A DNA stretch of 40,391 nucleotides, taken from NCBI GenBank assembly GCA_900754495.1, contig CAAEDC010000079.1, positions 1 through 40,391 on the forward strand, in the 5' to 3' direction. The notes below the pieces were generated by a model, which did no database searches, was not told the origin of the DNA, and saw nothing but the letters and a program-made list of their open reading frames with translations. Below, piece by piece: positions 15,936 to 24,007 of this stretch (within the stretch, counting starts at the first letter, position 1; the number at the start of each line of letters is the position of its first letter). The DNA comes from Eggerthellaceae bacterium. Its GTDB lineage: Bacteria > Actinomycetota > Coriobacteriia > Coriobacteriales > Eggerthellaceae. A program made the translations under genes and the position numbers.

Positions 15936-17279
15936 GTGATCAACCGCTACACGCGCCCCGAGATGGGGCATATCTGGACGCTTCAGAACAAGTTCGACAT
16001 CTGGCAGGAGATCGAGGTGCTGGCGTGCGAGGCCCAGGCCGAGCTGGGTCAGGCGGGCATCACCAAGGAGGAGGCCAAGTGGATCCGCGACCACGCCGGC
16101 TGCACGGCCGAGCGCATCGCCGAGATCGAGAAGGTCACCAACCACGACGTCATCGCCTTCACCACCGACATGGCCGAGCATATCGACGCCGACGTGCCCG
16201 AGGGCGAGCCCAAACCGAGCCGCTGGGTCCACTACGGCATGACCTCGTCCGACCTGGGCGACACCGCCCTTTCCTATCAGATCACCCAGGCGATCGACAT
16301 CATCCTCGCCGACATCAAGCAGCTTGGCGAGACGTGCAAGCGCCGTGCGATCGAGTTCAAGGACACCCTGTGCGTGGGCCGCACGCATGGCATCCACGCC
16401 GAGCCGATGACCTTCGGCATGAAGTTCGGCAGCTGGGCATGGGCGCTCAAGCGCGCGCAGACCCGCATGGAGCAGGCGCGCGAGGTTGCCGCCACCGGCG
16501 CCATCAGCGGCGCGGTGGGGACGTATTCCAGCATCGATCCGTTCGTCGAGCAGTACGTCTGCGAGAAGCTGGGCCTCACGCCCGACCCGCTGTCGACGCA
16601 GGTGCTCGCGCGCGACCGCCACGCCCAGGTGATGTGCGGTCTGGCGACCGTCGCCGCCACGCTCGAGTCCATCGCGCTGCAGGTGCGCCTGCTGCAGCAG
16701 TCCGACGTCATCGAGGCGGAGGAGCCGTTCACCAAGGGCCAGAAGGGCTCTTCGGCCATGCCCCACAAGCGCAACCCCATCACCGCGGAGCGCGTGTGCG
16801 GCCTCGCGCGCGTGGTCAAGGCGAACGCCCAGGTGGCGCTTGACAACGTGGCGTTGTGGTTCGAGCGCGACATCAGCCATTCCGGCACCGAGCGCGTGGC
16901 GCTGGCGGACAGCTTCACGGCGCTGGACTACATGTTCGGCAAGATGCAGTGGATGCTCGACGGCCTGCAGACCTATCCCGACAAGATGGAGCACAACCTG
17001 TGGCGCACGCGCGGCCTGATCTTCAGCTCCAAGGTGCTGCTCGCGCTCGTGCAGACGGGCATCACGCGCGAGGAGGCCTACGTCATCGTGCAGCGCAACG
17101 CCATGAAGGTGTGGGCGGACATCCAAAACGCCGTCGACGGACCGACCTACCGCGAGAACCTTGAGGCGGATCCCGAGGCCAACCTCTCCAAGGAGACCCT
17201 CGACGAGATCTTCGATCCGTGGGATTTCCTCACCCGCAAGGATGCCGTGTTCGAGCGTCTGGAGAAGCTCGAGTTCTAA
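15936..17279 (+). CDS. purB: Adenylosuccinate lyase
   Basis: A 447-residue lyase of the fumarase/aspartase superfamily that acts twice in purine synthesis, releasing fumarate from SAICAR and from adenylosuccinate. The superfamily signature appears as GSSAMPHKRNPI, with the catalytic Ser in the flexible loop. Other PurB blocks are HYGMTSSDLGDTA and VGRTHGIHAEPMTFG. The start is GTG at 15936 (MINRYTRPEMG), the usual PurB N-terminus, after GAGGGAAAGG. A strong terminator follows at 17333. Confidence 0.97.
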   Translation: MINRYTRPEMGHIWTLQNKFDIWQEIEVLACEAQAELGQAGITKEEAKWIRDHAGCTAERIAEIEKVTNHDVIAFTTDMAEHIDADVPEGEPKPSRWVHYGMTSSDLGDTALSYQITQAIDIILADIKQLGETCKRRAIEFKDTLCVGRTHGIHAEPMTFGMKFGSWAWALKRAQTRMEQAREVAATGAISGAVGTYSSIDPFVEQYVCEKLGLTPDPLSTQVLARDRHAQVMCGLATVAATLESIALQVRLLQQSDVIEAEEPFTKGQKGSSAMPHKRNPITAERVCGLARVVKANAQVALDNVALWFERDISHSGTERVALADSFTALDYMFGKMQWMLDGLQTYPDKMEHNLWRTRGLIFSSKVLLALVQTGITREEAYVIVQRNAMKVWADIQNAVDGPTYRENLEADPEANLSKETLDEIFDPWDFLTRKDAVFERLEKLEF

Positions 17280-17332
17280 ACTCCCCGAGGCTCCGATGGC
17301 GCGCGGCCCGCTAAAGCCGCGCCGATACGACG

Positions 17333-17379
17333 AAGGCCCCTGCTCCGCGGATCCTCAAGATCCGGAGCAGGGGCCTTTT
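17333..17379 (+). terminator. Strong Rho-independent terminator after purB
   Basis: A perfect 12-bp stem (GGCCCCTGCTCC with GGAGCAGGGGCC) with an inner GATC/GATC pair, flanked by AA and TTTT. It lies between the convergent purB and small membrane protein genes and may act in both directions. Confidence 0.88.
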
Positions 17380-17409
17380 CGCATCGTAGGCGGGGATGCG
17401 ACCTGCGGG

Positions 17410-17727
17410 CTACAGCTTCTTCAGATCCTCGTCGGTGAAGTCGTATAGCTGGCGGATCGCGTTGATCTTCTGGTTGGCGCGGGTGAATTTCTGCACGCCC
17501 AGGCCGAGCACGCCGCAGGCGCACACGGCGGTCGCGAACGTGATGACGCTGATGACCATGTTGTTGTACGGCAGGATGCCGTAGCCCTGCAGCACCGGGA
17601 TCCCCATGATGACGACGACGGCCAGGATGCCGCCAAGGGCGGTGAGCATGATTCCGCTGCGGCGGTTGGCCCTCAGGCGGGGGATTTCCATCAGCGCGCG
17701 GTCGCGGCGCATCTTCTTCTTGGACAT
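17410..17727 (-). CDS. Small two-helix membrane protein of unknown function
   Basis: A 105-residue protein with a very basic N-terminus (MSKKKMRRDRALMEIPRLRANRR), two hydrophobic helices (about residues 24-46 and 55-78) and a charged tail ending in DFTDEDLKKL. I do not recognise a family. GAGAAGGAG lies upstream on the minus strand, and a TAGAAT box (17809-17814, minus) could be its -10. The gene lies downstream of the SpoVA-like gene in the same direction, but a hairpin between them suggests separate transcription. Confidence 0.75.
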   Translation of the reverse strand: MSKKKMRRDRALMEIPRLRANRRSGIMLTALGGILAVVVIMGIPVLQGYGILPYNNMVISVITFATAVCACGVLGLGVQKFTRANQKINAIRQLYDFTDEDLKKL

Positions 17728-17816
17728 GCGGTGCTCCTTCTCAAAGGAGGCGGGGCGCCCGCCCCGCTCCTCCCGTCGTCGTTGTGCGCATGCAGGCCAT
17801 TCTAGCGGAAAGCCGC

Positions 17817-17844
17817 GCCGCCCGAAAGGACGACGCGGCTTTCC
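17817..17844 (-). terminator. Hairpin after the SpoVA-like gene
   Basis: An 11-bp stem, GGAAAGCCGCG with CGCGGCTTTCC, further extended by inner pairs, 53 bases past the stop of the minus-strand SpoVA-like gene. It has no clear T run on the minus strand. Confidence 0.5.
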
Positions 17845-17896
17845 GAAACGCTGCCGATGGCTTGAGACGCGCGCCGTGGCGGCGCTGCGTGCCCGA

Positions 17897-18787
17897 TTAC
17901 GCCTTCTTGTCGGTGAGCTGAGCCTCGAAGCCGAGATGCTCGAGCGAGGTCAGCGCCTGCTGCTTATGCACCTCGCGCAGCGGCGTGCGGCCGAACTTGG
18001 CGTTGTAGATGAAGAACGTGAACAGCGCCGTGATGGCCAGGCCGGCAACCGCGAGCAGGAACGAGCCCAGGTGCAGCAGCGCCGTGTCGGTGTGACCCAG
18101 GAAGAAGTCCAGGCCGACGTTGTACATGTTGTAGCCGCCGACGGTGATCATGACCGAGAAGCCCTCACCGGAGAAGTTGGCGAGCGCCGTGGAGATGCCC
18201 GAGGGGGCCAGGATGCAGCCAACCATCCAGGCAGTGATCAGGATGTGCAGGTGATTGACCTTCGGGGTGATGCGTTGGACGACCATGTACAGGCACTGGA
18301 AGATCGCGGCGAGCAGGCCGCCCACGACGAACGCCCAGAAGAACAGCATGCCGCCCTCGGTCTTGGGCACCTCGATGATGTGGTTGTTCAGGCCGGTGGC
18401 GCCGCAGGCGAAGCCGATGGCGATGCAGATGGCGGCGAACAGCACGTTGAACCACACGACGAACCACACGCAGTTCCACACGCACTTGCCGAACTTCTCG
18501 TTGGCGGTGGTCCAGGGGCCGACGGCCTTCATGCCCACGGCCATGGCGAAGCCGGAGAACGGAAGCAGCGCGCCGAAGTCGCCCCACTCCTCGACGTGCT
18601 GGTACACGGCGAAGCCGCCCAGGATGCAGCCGATGACGCCCATGCTCACGAGCGTGGCGCCGCCCGTAAAGAACTCCATGGGGGTGCCGGTCAGGGCGAA
18701 CTGCCAAAACGACAGGATCGCCTGGGCGATAAGCGCGAACATACCGCCGATCAGGAATGCGTACACGATGCTTTTAGGCTGTTTCAT
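17897..18787 (-). CDS. SpoVA/SpoVAEb-like polytopic membrane protein
   Basis: A 296-residue protein with about eight hydrophobic helices and a hydrophilic C-terminal tail. The first 100 residues follow the SpoVAC/SpoVAEb pattern: AFLIGGMFALIAQAILSFW, then a glycine-rich helix GVIGCILGGFAVYQHVEEWG and the loop FGALLPFSGFAMAVGMKA. In Bacillus and Clostridium, SpoVA proteins move dipicolinic acid into and out of spores. Coriobacteria are not known to sporulate, so another solute is likely. The second half (from about residue 130) has no counterpart in short SpoVAC proteins that I recognise. The family call rests on pattern similarity and needs a profile search. Confidence 0.55.
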   Translation of the reverse strand: MKQPKSIVYAFLIGGMFALIAQAILSFWQFALTGTPMEFFTGGATLVSMGVIGCILGGFAVYQHVEEWGDFGALLPFSGFAMAVGMKAVGPWTTANEKFGKCVWNCVWFVVWFNVLFAAICIAIGFACGATGLNNHIIEVPKTEGGMLFFWAFVVGGLLAAIFQCLYMVVQRITPKVNHLHILITAWMVGCILAPSGISTALANFSGEGFSVMITVGGYNMYNVGLDFFLGHTDTALLHLGSFLLAVAGLAITALFTFFIYNAKFGRTPLREVHKQQALTSLEHLGFEAQLTDKKA

Positions 18788-19102
18788 ACATCTCCCTCCC
18801 AGATAATGAAATAACAGCTTGCGGATGATTGCCTTCTCCGTATCGGGGTCCCTCCCGGCCCTCCCGGTCGGGTGCTTGCCATAGGGGATCCGTTCGGAGC
18901 GGCAAATAGCGACGCTTCATTATAACGGGCATCGCAAGCCTTTGGTGGGACCAAAAGACCCAGATACGGCGGTTTTCTCCGCCCAGGGGTATGATCTTGG
19001 CCGATCGGATCCCGAAATCCGTCTCGGAATGAGATAAGGGGACGGGTGATTTTTCTCATTTTCGCGAAACGAGAAAAACGTCCGTCCCCTGTTCCGTTTG
19101 CG
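18788..19102. other. Intergenic region upstream of the SpoVA-like gene
   Basis: A 315-base gap with no supported gene. A perfect TATAAT on the minus strand (plus 18919-18924) is a likely -10 of the SpoVA-like gene, about 130 bases before its start. CTCCCTCCCAG next to the start gives a GGGAGGGAG ribosome site on the minus strand. A palindromic element occupies 19037-19090. Confidence 0.55.
19037..19090. repeat. GGGGACGG palindromic element
   Basis: An imperfect palindrome: AGGGGACGG and TTTTTCTC on the left pair with GAGAAAAA and CCGTCCCCT on the right. It lies just downstream of the minus-strand PhnP-like gene and may act as its terminator. It shares its GGGAC core with the palindromes at 19937, 29527 and 32188. 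Confidence 0.7.
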
Positions 19103-19912
19103 CTAGATGCCGAAGGAGAGGCCGTCGGAGGCGGCGCGCACGCGGCCGTCGTATTGCCGCAGGAACTCCTCCAGCTCGACCAAGGTGATCGGCTCGGCGT
19201 AGTGCATGCACAGATGCGTGAGGAAGATCGTCCCCGCATCGAGCGCCAGCCCCTCCTCGATGGTCTCCTGGATGCTGTGGTGCTGGTCGGTGGGGCAGTG
19301 CTTCCAATACGTCGCGTCCAGCGCGAGGAAGTCGACCCCGCGCACGCGCTCCGCGGTGGCGTCGGGCAGCGTGCCGGTGTCCGACGCGTAGAACAGGCGC
19401 GTGCCGGGCGTCTCGATCAGGTACCCGTACGTGCCGGGCGCATGGTGCACGGGCAGCGCCGTGTAGCGCATGCCGTCGATCTCGATCGTCTCGTAGGGCA
19501 TGACCTCGTGCATGTCCAGGCAGTACGTCATGTAATGGTATTCGTGCGCGATGGTCTCCAGCGTGCCGGGGCTGGCGTAGGTCGGCAGCGGGGCCTTGGT
19601 GCGCAGCTGGACCATGTACTCGAGCTCCTCCATGCCCCCGATGTGGTCGGAGTGCCCATGCGTCACCAAAAGGCGGTCGATCGCGCGCACGCCCTCGCGG
19701 TTGAGCTGATGGCGGACATCGGGCGGCGTGTCGATGAGCACGGTGAGTCCGCCCTCGCCGCGCCCTCGGATCATCGCGCCGCAGTCGCCGCGTCGGGCCC
19801 GCGGATGCTCGCGCGCCTCCTGGCAGGCGGGGCACTCGCAGAAGAACGCCGGCACGCCGCAGCCGGCGCCGGTGCCCATGAACGTGAACGTGTGGGTGAA
19901 GCTGTCGGCCAT
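19103..19912 (-). CDS. PhnP-like metallo-beta-lactamase-fold phosphodiesterase
   Basis: A 269-residue MBL-fold hydrolase closest in pattern to PhnP (phosphoribosyl 1,2-cyclic phosphate phosphodiesterase). The N-terminal FMGTGAGCGVPAFFCECPAC matches the PhnP start and supplies Cys25, Cys27 and Cys30 of its structural zinc site. HGHSDH at residues 85-90 is the metal-binding motif; VHHAPGTYGY, the Asp of YASDTG and later His residues complete the di-metal centre. No phn genes for phosphonate use are nearby, so the substrate may be another cyclic nucleotide or phosphodiester. GAGGGAGGG precedes the ATG on the minus strand. Confidence 0.82.
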   Translation of the reverse strand: MADSFTHTFTFMGTGAGCGVPAFFCECPACQEAREHPRARRGDCGAMIRGRGEGGLTVLIDTPPDVRHQLNREGVRAIDRLLVTHGHSDHIGGMEELEYMVQLRTKAPLPTYASPGTLETIAHEYHYMTYCLDMHEVMPYETIEIDGMRYTALPVHHAPGTYGYLIETPGTRLFYASDTGTLPDATAERVRGVDFLALDATYWKHCPTDQHHSIQETIEEGLALDAGTIFLTHLCMHYAEPITLVELEEFLRQYDGRVRAASDGLSFGI

Positions 19913-20497
19913 GGCCGCCCTCCCTCTCAGACCAACGTGACAGGGGACGGTCCTTCTGTCACATCTGAATAATGCGGCAGACGGATTATCCGAAGGTGAC
20001 AGAAGAACCGTCCCCCGTCACGCCAGTATAGGTGCAAAAACGGTCGGCGTGCTTCTGTTTTTCGTCGCAAAACGCCGGTAATGGGTAGTCCGCCCTTGAC
20101 GCAATGGCTATAATCGACTAGCCGATTGCGTCCACCATATTCATGTGGCGGATGCGGGGCTTTACGTGCCGAGACGCGCGGGGGCGCCTCTCGGGAACGG
20201 GGGATACATAGCGGAGGCGGTGCTCCGTCGCCGCGCGAATAATGCGACTCGGAAGGCTGGCCGCAGGGAGCGGTCGGCCTACTGCGGTATTCGGCGCGCC
20301 TCGTACCGAAAGGTTTACCCGTTCATACGATTTAAAGCCTCAAGAGCGATGTGCAAGTTCAGGGCGTTCTATAAACTTGCACCGTTTGCGGGCTGTCTTA
20401 TGTCATGGCGGCGGCCCTAAGCGGCATGCGGTCGTGAAAAGACGGCAATGACAATGTAGGTAAAGGCAAGCATGACGAGTAGAAGAGGGGAAGGTAG
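19913..20497 (+). promoter_or_regulatory. Promoter and long leader of the molybdopterin complex operon
   Basis: A 585-base divergent region. After the palindrome at 19937-20021 there is a consensus TATAAT at 20109-20114, the best -10 candidate; TTGACG at 20096-20101 is too close to be its -35. If transcription starts near 20121, the leader is about 375 bases long. It holds several stems: CGGAG/CTCCG near 20212, CCGCAG/CTGCGG near 20260-20286 and a perfect 9-bp hairpin, GTGCAAGTT with AACTTGCAC (20351-20382). Open frames here show no coding features. A structured regulatory leader is possible but no known riboswitch class was recognised. Confidence 0.45.
19937..20021. repeat. GTGACAG / GGGGACGGTC palindromic element
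   Basis: Two 26-base arms, 19937-19962 and 19996-20021, are inverted copies with two mismatches, each flanked by GTGAC/GTCAC. A second small inverted repeat lies in the loop (GGATTATCC). It sits between the divergent PhnP-like and molybdopterin-enzyme genes. Confidence 0.85.
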
Positions 20498-23398
20498 ATG
20501 GCGGAGATTTCCAAGGAGTCGCACGGCCTGAAGGACCTGATGTGTCCCGATATCGTGTCGACCGAAGTCGATGTCAACGCTCCTGGCGTCGAGATGATCA
20601 AGTCGCTGTGCTATTTCTGCCACGCGAATTGCGGTGTTCTCGCATACGTCAAAGACGGTGACGTCATCAAGATCAAAGGCGATCCCGACTACAGCAACAA
20701 GGGAGGCCTGTGCTGCCGCGGCACCAGCGCGCTGCTGCACGTCAATCATCCCGCCCGCGTCAACCACGTGCTCAAGCGCGTCGGCGAGAAGGGCGAGGGC
20801 AAGTGGGAGCAGATCCCGTACGATCAGGGCATCCAGGAGGTCGCTGACCGCCTGAACCAGATCAAGGCCGAAAGCGGCGCCGAGGCGGTCGCCTCCGCCG
20901 GCGGCACCACGCGCACCGACGACTTCGCCCGTCGTCGCTTCCTGAACCTGTTCGGCACCCCGAACGGCTTCCACAACGCGCTGCTGTGCTGGATCCCCAC
21001 GTTCATGACCGAGACCTGCGTGTGCGGTTGGTCCCCGTTCGAGACCGACCTGGGCGCTGCGAAGAGCCTGATCCTGTGGGGCATGAACCCCGGCGCCTCC
21101 TCGCTGCCCAGCATGCGCGGCTACACCGATCTGCAGATGCAGACCGGCCTGAAGATCATCATGGTCGATCCGCGCTACTCCGAGACGGCCTCCAAGGCCG
21201 ACCTGTGGCTGCCGCTGCGTCCCGGCTCCGACTCCGCTTTGGCGCTGGCGCTGCTGCACACCATCATCTTCGAGGGCCTGTACGACTGGGAGTTCGTCGA
21301 GCAGTGGTGCGACGGCTTCGAGGAGCTGCAGGACCGCATGATCGACTACAGCCCCGAGTGGGCCTCGACCATCACCTGGCTTGATCCCGAGCAGATCCGC
21401 GCCGCCGCGCGTCTGTACGCGATGAACAAGCCCGGCTGCATCCAGTGGGGCTGCACGTGGGACCAGATGGGCCGCGCGTCCACCACGGTCGCCCATGCGC
21501 TGACCCTCATCCGCGCCATCTGCGGCAACCTCGACGTCCCCGGCGGCGACGGCATGCCCGGCCCGGCCATCAACTACCTCACCGACGAGGAGATGGAGCT
21601 CAACGAGCGCCTGCCCGAGGAGCAGAAGGCCAAGCAGATCGGCTCCAACAAGTTCAAGCTGACCTCCTGGCCCGGCTACCAGCTGATCTCCGACAACGCC
21701 AAGCGCACGTGGGGCAAGACCCTGCCGGCCGAGTGGTTCTGCGAGGCCCACGGCCCCAGCGTCTTCAAGGCGATCCTGACCGGCGACCCCTACCAGGTGC
21801 GCGCGCTGATCGTCAACGCCACCAACCCGGTGAACTCCTACGGCGACTCCAAGATGACGCTCGCCGCCCTGAAGAAGGTCGAGTTCCTGGTCACCGTCGA
21901 GTACTGGATCACCCCGACCGCCCTGCTGTCCGACTACGTGTTCCCGGCGGCCGGCGCGCTCGAGCGTCCGATCATCGTCACCCACTACGGCGCCACCGAC
22001 TCCGTCATGGGCGGCCGCCGCGCCATCCAGCCGAAGTACGACCGCCACGATGACTTCACCTTCTGGCGCAAGCTCGGCATCGCCTGCGGCCAGTCCGAGG
22101 AAGATTGGCCCTGGGAGACCATCGAGGAGGCCTACTCCGCGATCATCGCGCCGCTGGGTCTGCCGATCTCCGGTTGGGACGAGTTCGTCGACAACTTCCG
22201 CATGTACTATCCGCCGCTGCACCAGAGCAAGTTCATCAACAACAACGGCTTCTGGACCCCGACGGGCAAGATCGAGTGCAACTCGACCATCATGCGCCAG
22301 CTCGGCTACGACGGCATGCCGTCCTACACGGGCACTGCCGAGAACCCCGAGGACACCCCCGAGCTGCTGGAGGAGTACCCGCTGGTGCTCACCACGGGCG
22401 GCGGCTTCATGCCGTTCCATCACTCCGAGCACTTCAACATGCCCAACATCCGCTACCTGTATCCGGATCCGTACTTCTACATCAACCCGGAGAAGGCCGA
22501 CGAGCTGGGCATCGTGCGCGGCGACTGGTGCTGGATCGAGACCCGTCGCGGCCGCATCAAGATGCGCGCCAGCGTGGAGCCCATCGTCGATCCGCGCGTG
22601 ATCATGTGCCCGCGCGGCTGGTGGTTCCCCGAGCGCGACGGCTCGGCCGACCTGGACAACCCGTTCGGCTGCCTGGAGTCCAACGTCAACACGCTGACCT
22701 CCGTCGATGACGAGGATTGCGATCCCATGGGCGGCTCCTGGTCCAACCGCGGCATGCTGTGCAAGGTCTACAAGTGCGGCGACTTCGACAACGTCTTCAA
22801 GCCCGAGGACGCCCAGTTCTCCATCCCCAGCTCCGCCAAGGAGCCCGGCATCCACGTGATGCCCAGCGAGCAGAAGCTGTGCAAGGAGAAGATCCCGTTC
22901 ACGATGCCCGAGTGCACCAAGGAAGTCCCCGAGGGCTACTATTGGGTGTGGCAGAACGACGGCATCTTCCAGAAGGACACGCACTTCAAGCTGGATGACT
23001 CCGGCTGGCTGATCGACCCGAAGACCAAGGCCTACATCGACCCGCACACCGGTTGGCGCTACGACGGCAACGAGCAGTGCCTCATCGACGACGCCACGGG
23101 CAAGAAGTACACGATGGAGCGCGTCGAGATCACCTATGTGGCCGGCGTCCGCACCTATCCCGGCCAGGACGCGCCGTACGCGGTGCCCGAGCAGCTGACC
23201 TGGGATCAGGAGAAGGGCTACGCCGTCCTCGGCGACAAGCCGTACGTGTACGATCCCAACAGCGGCTGGATGCTCGATCCCGCCACGGGCGCCTACCATG
23301 ACGCCTACTACGGCTGGCTGTACGACGCTGCGGCCAACTGCCTGGTGGACGAGGCCACGGGCAACAAGTACGACATGTCGTACCAGCCCCTTCAGTAA
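20498..23398 (+). CDS. Acetylene-hydratase-like molybdopterin oxidoreductase, catalytic subunit
   Basis: A 966-residue member of the DMSO reductase superfamily, nearest in pattern to the acetylene hydratase / transhydroxylase / catechol dehydroxylase branch. An N-terminal [4Fe-4S] motif is formed by Cys38, Cys41, Cys45 and Cys72 or Cys73. After RRFLNLFGTPN comes LLCWIP; Cys164 sits where this branch carries the Mo- or W-ligating residue. LWGMNPGAS, VDPRYSETA and NATNP mark the bis-pterin binding domains, and the dinucleotide-binding barrel follows near residue 620. There is no Tat signal. Residues 815-966 form an extension with two 39-residue repeats rich in Trp, Tyr, Gly and Asp. Codon use is extremely biased to C/G-ending optimal codons, suggesting high expression. 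It forms an operon with the ferredoxin and NrfD-type subunits. The substrate is unknown. Confidence 0.9.
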   Translation: MAEISKESHGLKDLMCPDIVSTEVDVNAPGVEMIKSLCYFCHANCGVLAYVKDGDVIKIKGDPDYSNKGGLCCRGTSALLHVNHPARVNHVLKRVGEKGEGKWEQIPYDQGIQEVADRLNQIKAESGAEAVASAGGTTRTDDFARRRFLNLFGTPNGFHNALLCWIPTFMTETCVCGWSPFETDLGAAKSLILWGMNPGASSLPSMRGYTDLQMQTGLKIIMVDPRYSETASKADLWLPLRPGSDSALALALLHTIIFEGLYDWEFVEQWCDGFEELQDRMIDYSPEWASTITWLDPEQIRAAARLYAMNKPGCIQWGCTWDQMGRASTTVAHALTLIRAICGNLDVPGGDGMPGPAINYLTDEEMELNERLPEEQKAKQIGSNKFKLTSWPGYQLISDNAKRTWGKTLPAEWFCEAHGPSVFKAILTGDPYQVRALIVNATNPVNSYGDSKMTLAALKKVEFLVTVEYWITPTALLSDYVFPAAGALERPIIVTHYGATDSVMGGRRAIQPKYDRHDDFTFWRKLGIACGQSEEDWPWETIEEAYSAIIAPLGLPISGWDEFVDNFRMYYPPLHQSKFINNNGFWTPTGKIECNSTIMRQLGYDGMPSYTGTAENPEDTPELLEEYPLVLTTGGGFMPFHHSEHFNMPNIRYLYPDPYFYINPEKADELGIVRGDWCWIETRRGRIKMRASVEPIVDPRVIMCPRGWWFPERDGSADLDNPFGCLESNVNTLTSVDDEDCDPMGGSWSNRGMLCKVYKCGDFDNVFKPEDAQFSIPSSAKEPGIHVMPSEQKLCKEKIPFTMPECTKEVPEGYYWVWQNDGIFQKDTHFKLDDSGWLIDPKTKAYIDPHTGWRYDGNEQCLIDDATGKKYTMERVEITYVAGVRTYPGQDAPYAVPEQLTWDQEKGYAVLGDKPYVYDPNSGWMLDPATGAYHDAYYGWLYDAAANCLVDEATGNKYDMSYQPLQ
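23000..23377 (+). repeat. Duplicated 39-codon C-terminal module
   Basis: Two copies, 23000-23116 (residues 835-873) and 23261-23377 (residues 922-960). They share the pattern SGW..DP.T.AY.D...GW.YD....CL.D.ATG.KY.M, including one Cys each. They are separated by 48 residues. At DNA level they have diverged, so the duplication is old but the protein pattern is kept. Confidence 0.88.
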
Positions 23399-23428
23399 GT
23401 AAGCATCGAGTAGGAGAAAGGATAGGAA

Positions 23429-24007
23429 ATGACTCGTTACGTTATGGTCATCGACCAGCGTCGCTGCATCGGCTGCCACTCCTGCACGGTTGCTTGCCGT
23501 GTGTGGAACAAGCTCCCGCTTGACATCATCTACAACCCGGTCGTCTCCGAGGGCGTCCAGGGCACCTGGCCAAACGTCCATCGCAACTGGACACCGCTTC
23601 TGTGCATGCACTGCGAGAACCCCGAGTGCGTGCCCTGCTGCCCCTCCGGCGCAAGCCAGCAGGACGCCGACGGCACCGTTTGGGTGGATCCCAAGAAGTG
23701 CCTGTCCTGCAAGGTGTGCGTGAACGCGTGCCCCTACGGCATGCGCGACGCCTCCCACCTGGAGAACCGCATGCACCGCTTCGTGCGCAAGTGCACGTTC
23801 TGCCGTGACAAGCGCCAGCTCGATCCGGATGCCCAGCCTTACTGCGTGGAGACCTGCCACCAGAAGGCCCGTATCTTCGGCGATCTGGACGATCCGAACA
23901 GCGAAGTGTCCAAGCTCATCGGCTCGGTCAAGACCGACCGCATCTTCACCGAGTTCGGCACCGAGCCTCAGATCTACTACATTCCGTGTTTGGGAGGTCA
24001 GGCATAA
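23429..24007 (+). CDS. Four-cluster ferredoxin-like electron transfer subunit (DmsB/PsrB/NrfC type)
   Basis: A 192-residue iron-sulfur protein that should carry electrons between the catalytic subunit and the membrane subunit. Sixteen Cys in four groups fit four [4Fe-4S] clusters: Cys13, 16, 19 and 23; Cys59, 62, 67 and 71; Cys91, 94, 97 and 101; Cys122, 125, 139 and 143. No signal sequence is present, as for the catalytic subunit. AGGAGAAAGG precedes the ATG. The stop overlaps the start of the next gene by one base (TAATG), implying coupled translation. Confidence 0.95.
   Translation: MTRYVMVIDQRRCIGCHSCTVACRVWNKLPLDIIYNPVVSEGVQGTWPNVHRNWTPLLCMHCENPECVPCCPSGASQQDADGTVWVDPKKCLSCKVCVNACPYGMRDASHLENRMHRFVRKCTFCRDKRQLDPDAQPYCVETCHQKARIFGDLDDPNSEVSKLIGSVKTDRIFTEFGTEPQIYYIPCLGGQA

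Noticed and set aside
20096..20114. TTGACG and TATAAT as a complete promoter
   Set aside because: Only seven bases separate them; a sigma70 promoter needs about 17. Only TATAAT is kept as a -10 candidate.
20145..20420. A 91-codon ORF in the leader of the molybdopterin operon
   Set aside because: Basic, low-quality composition, no ribosome site and overlapping RNA stems; no sign of coding selection.
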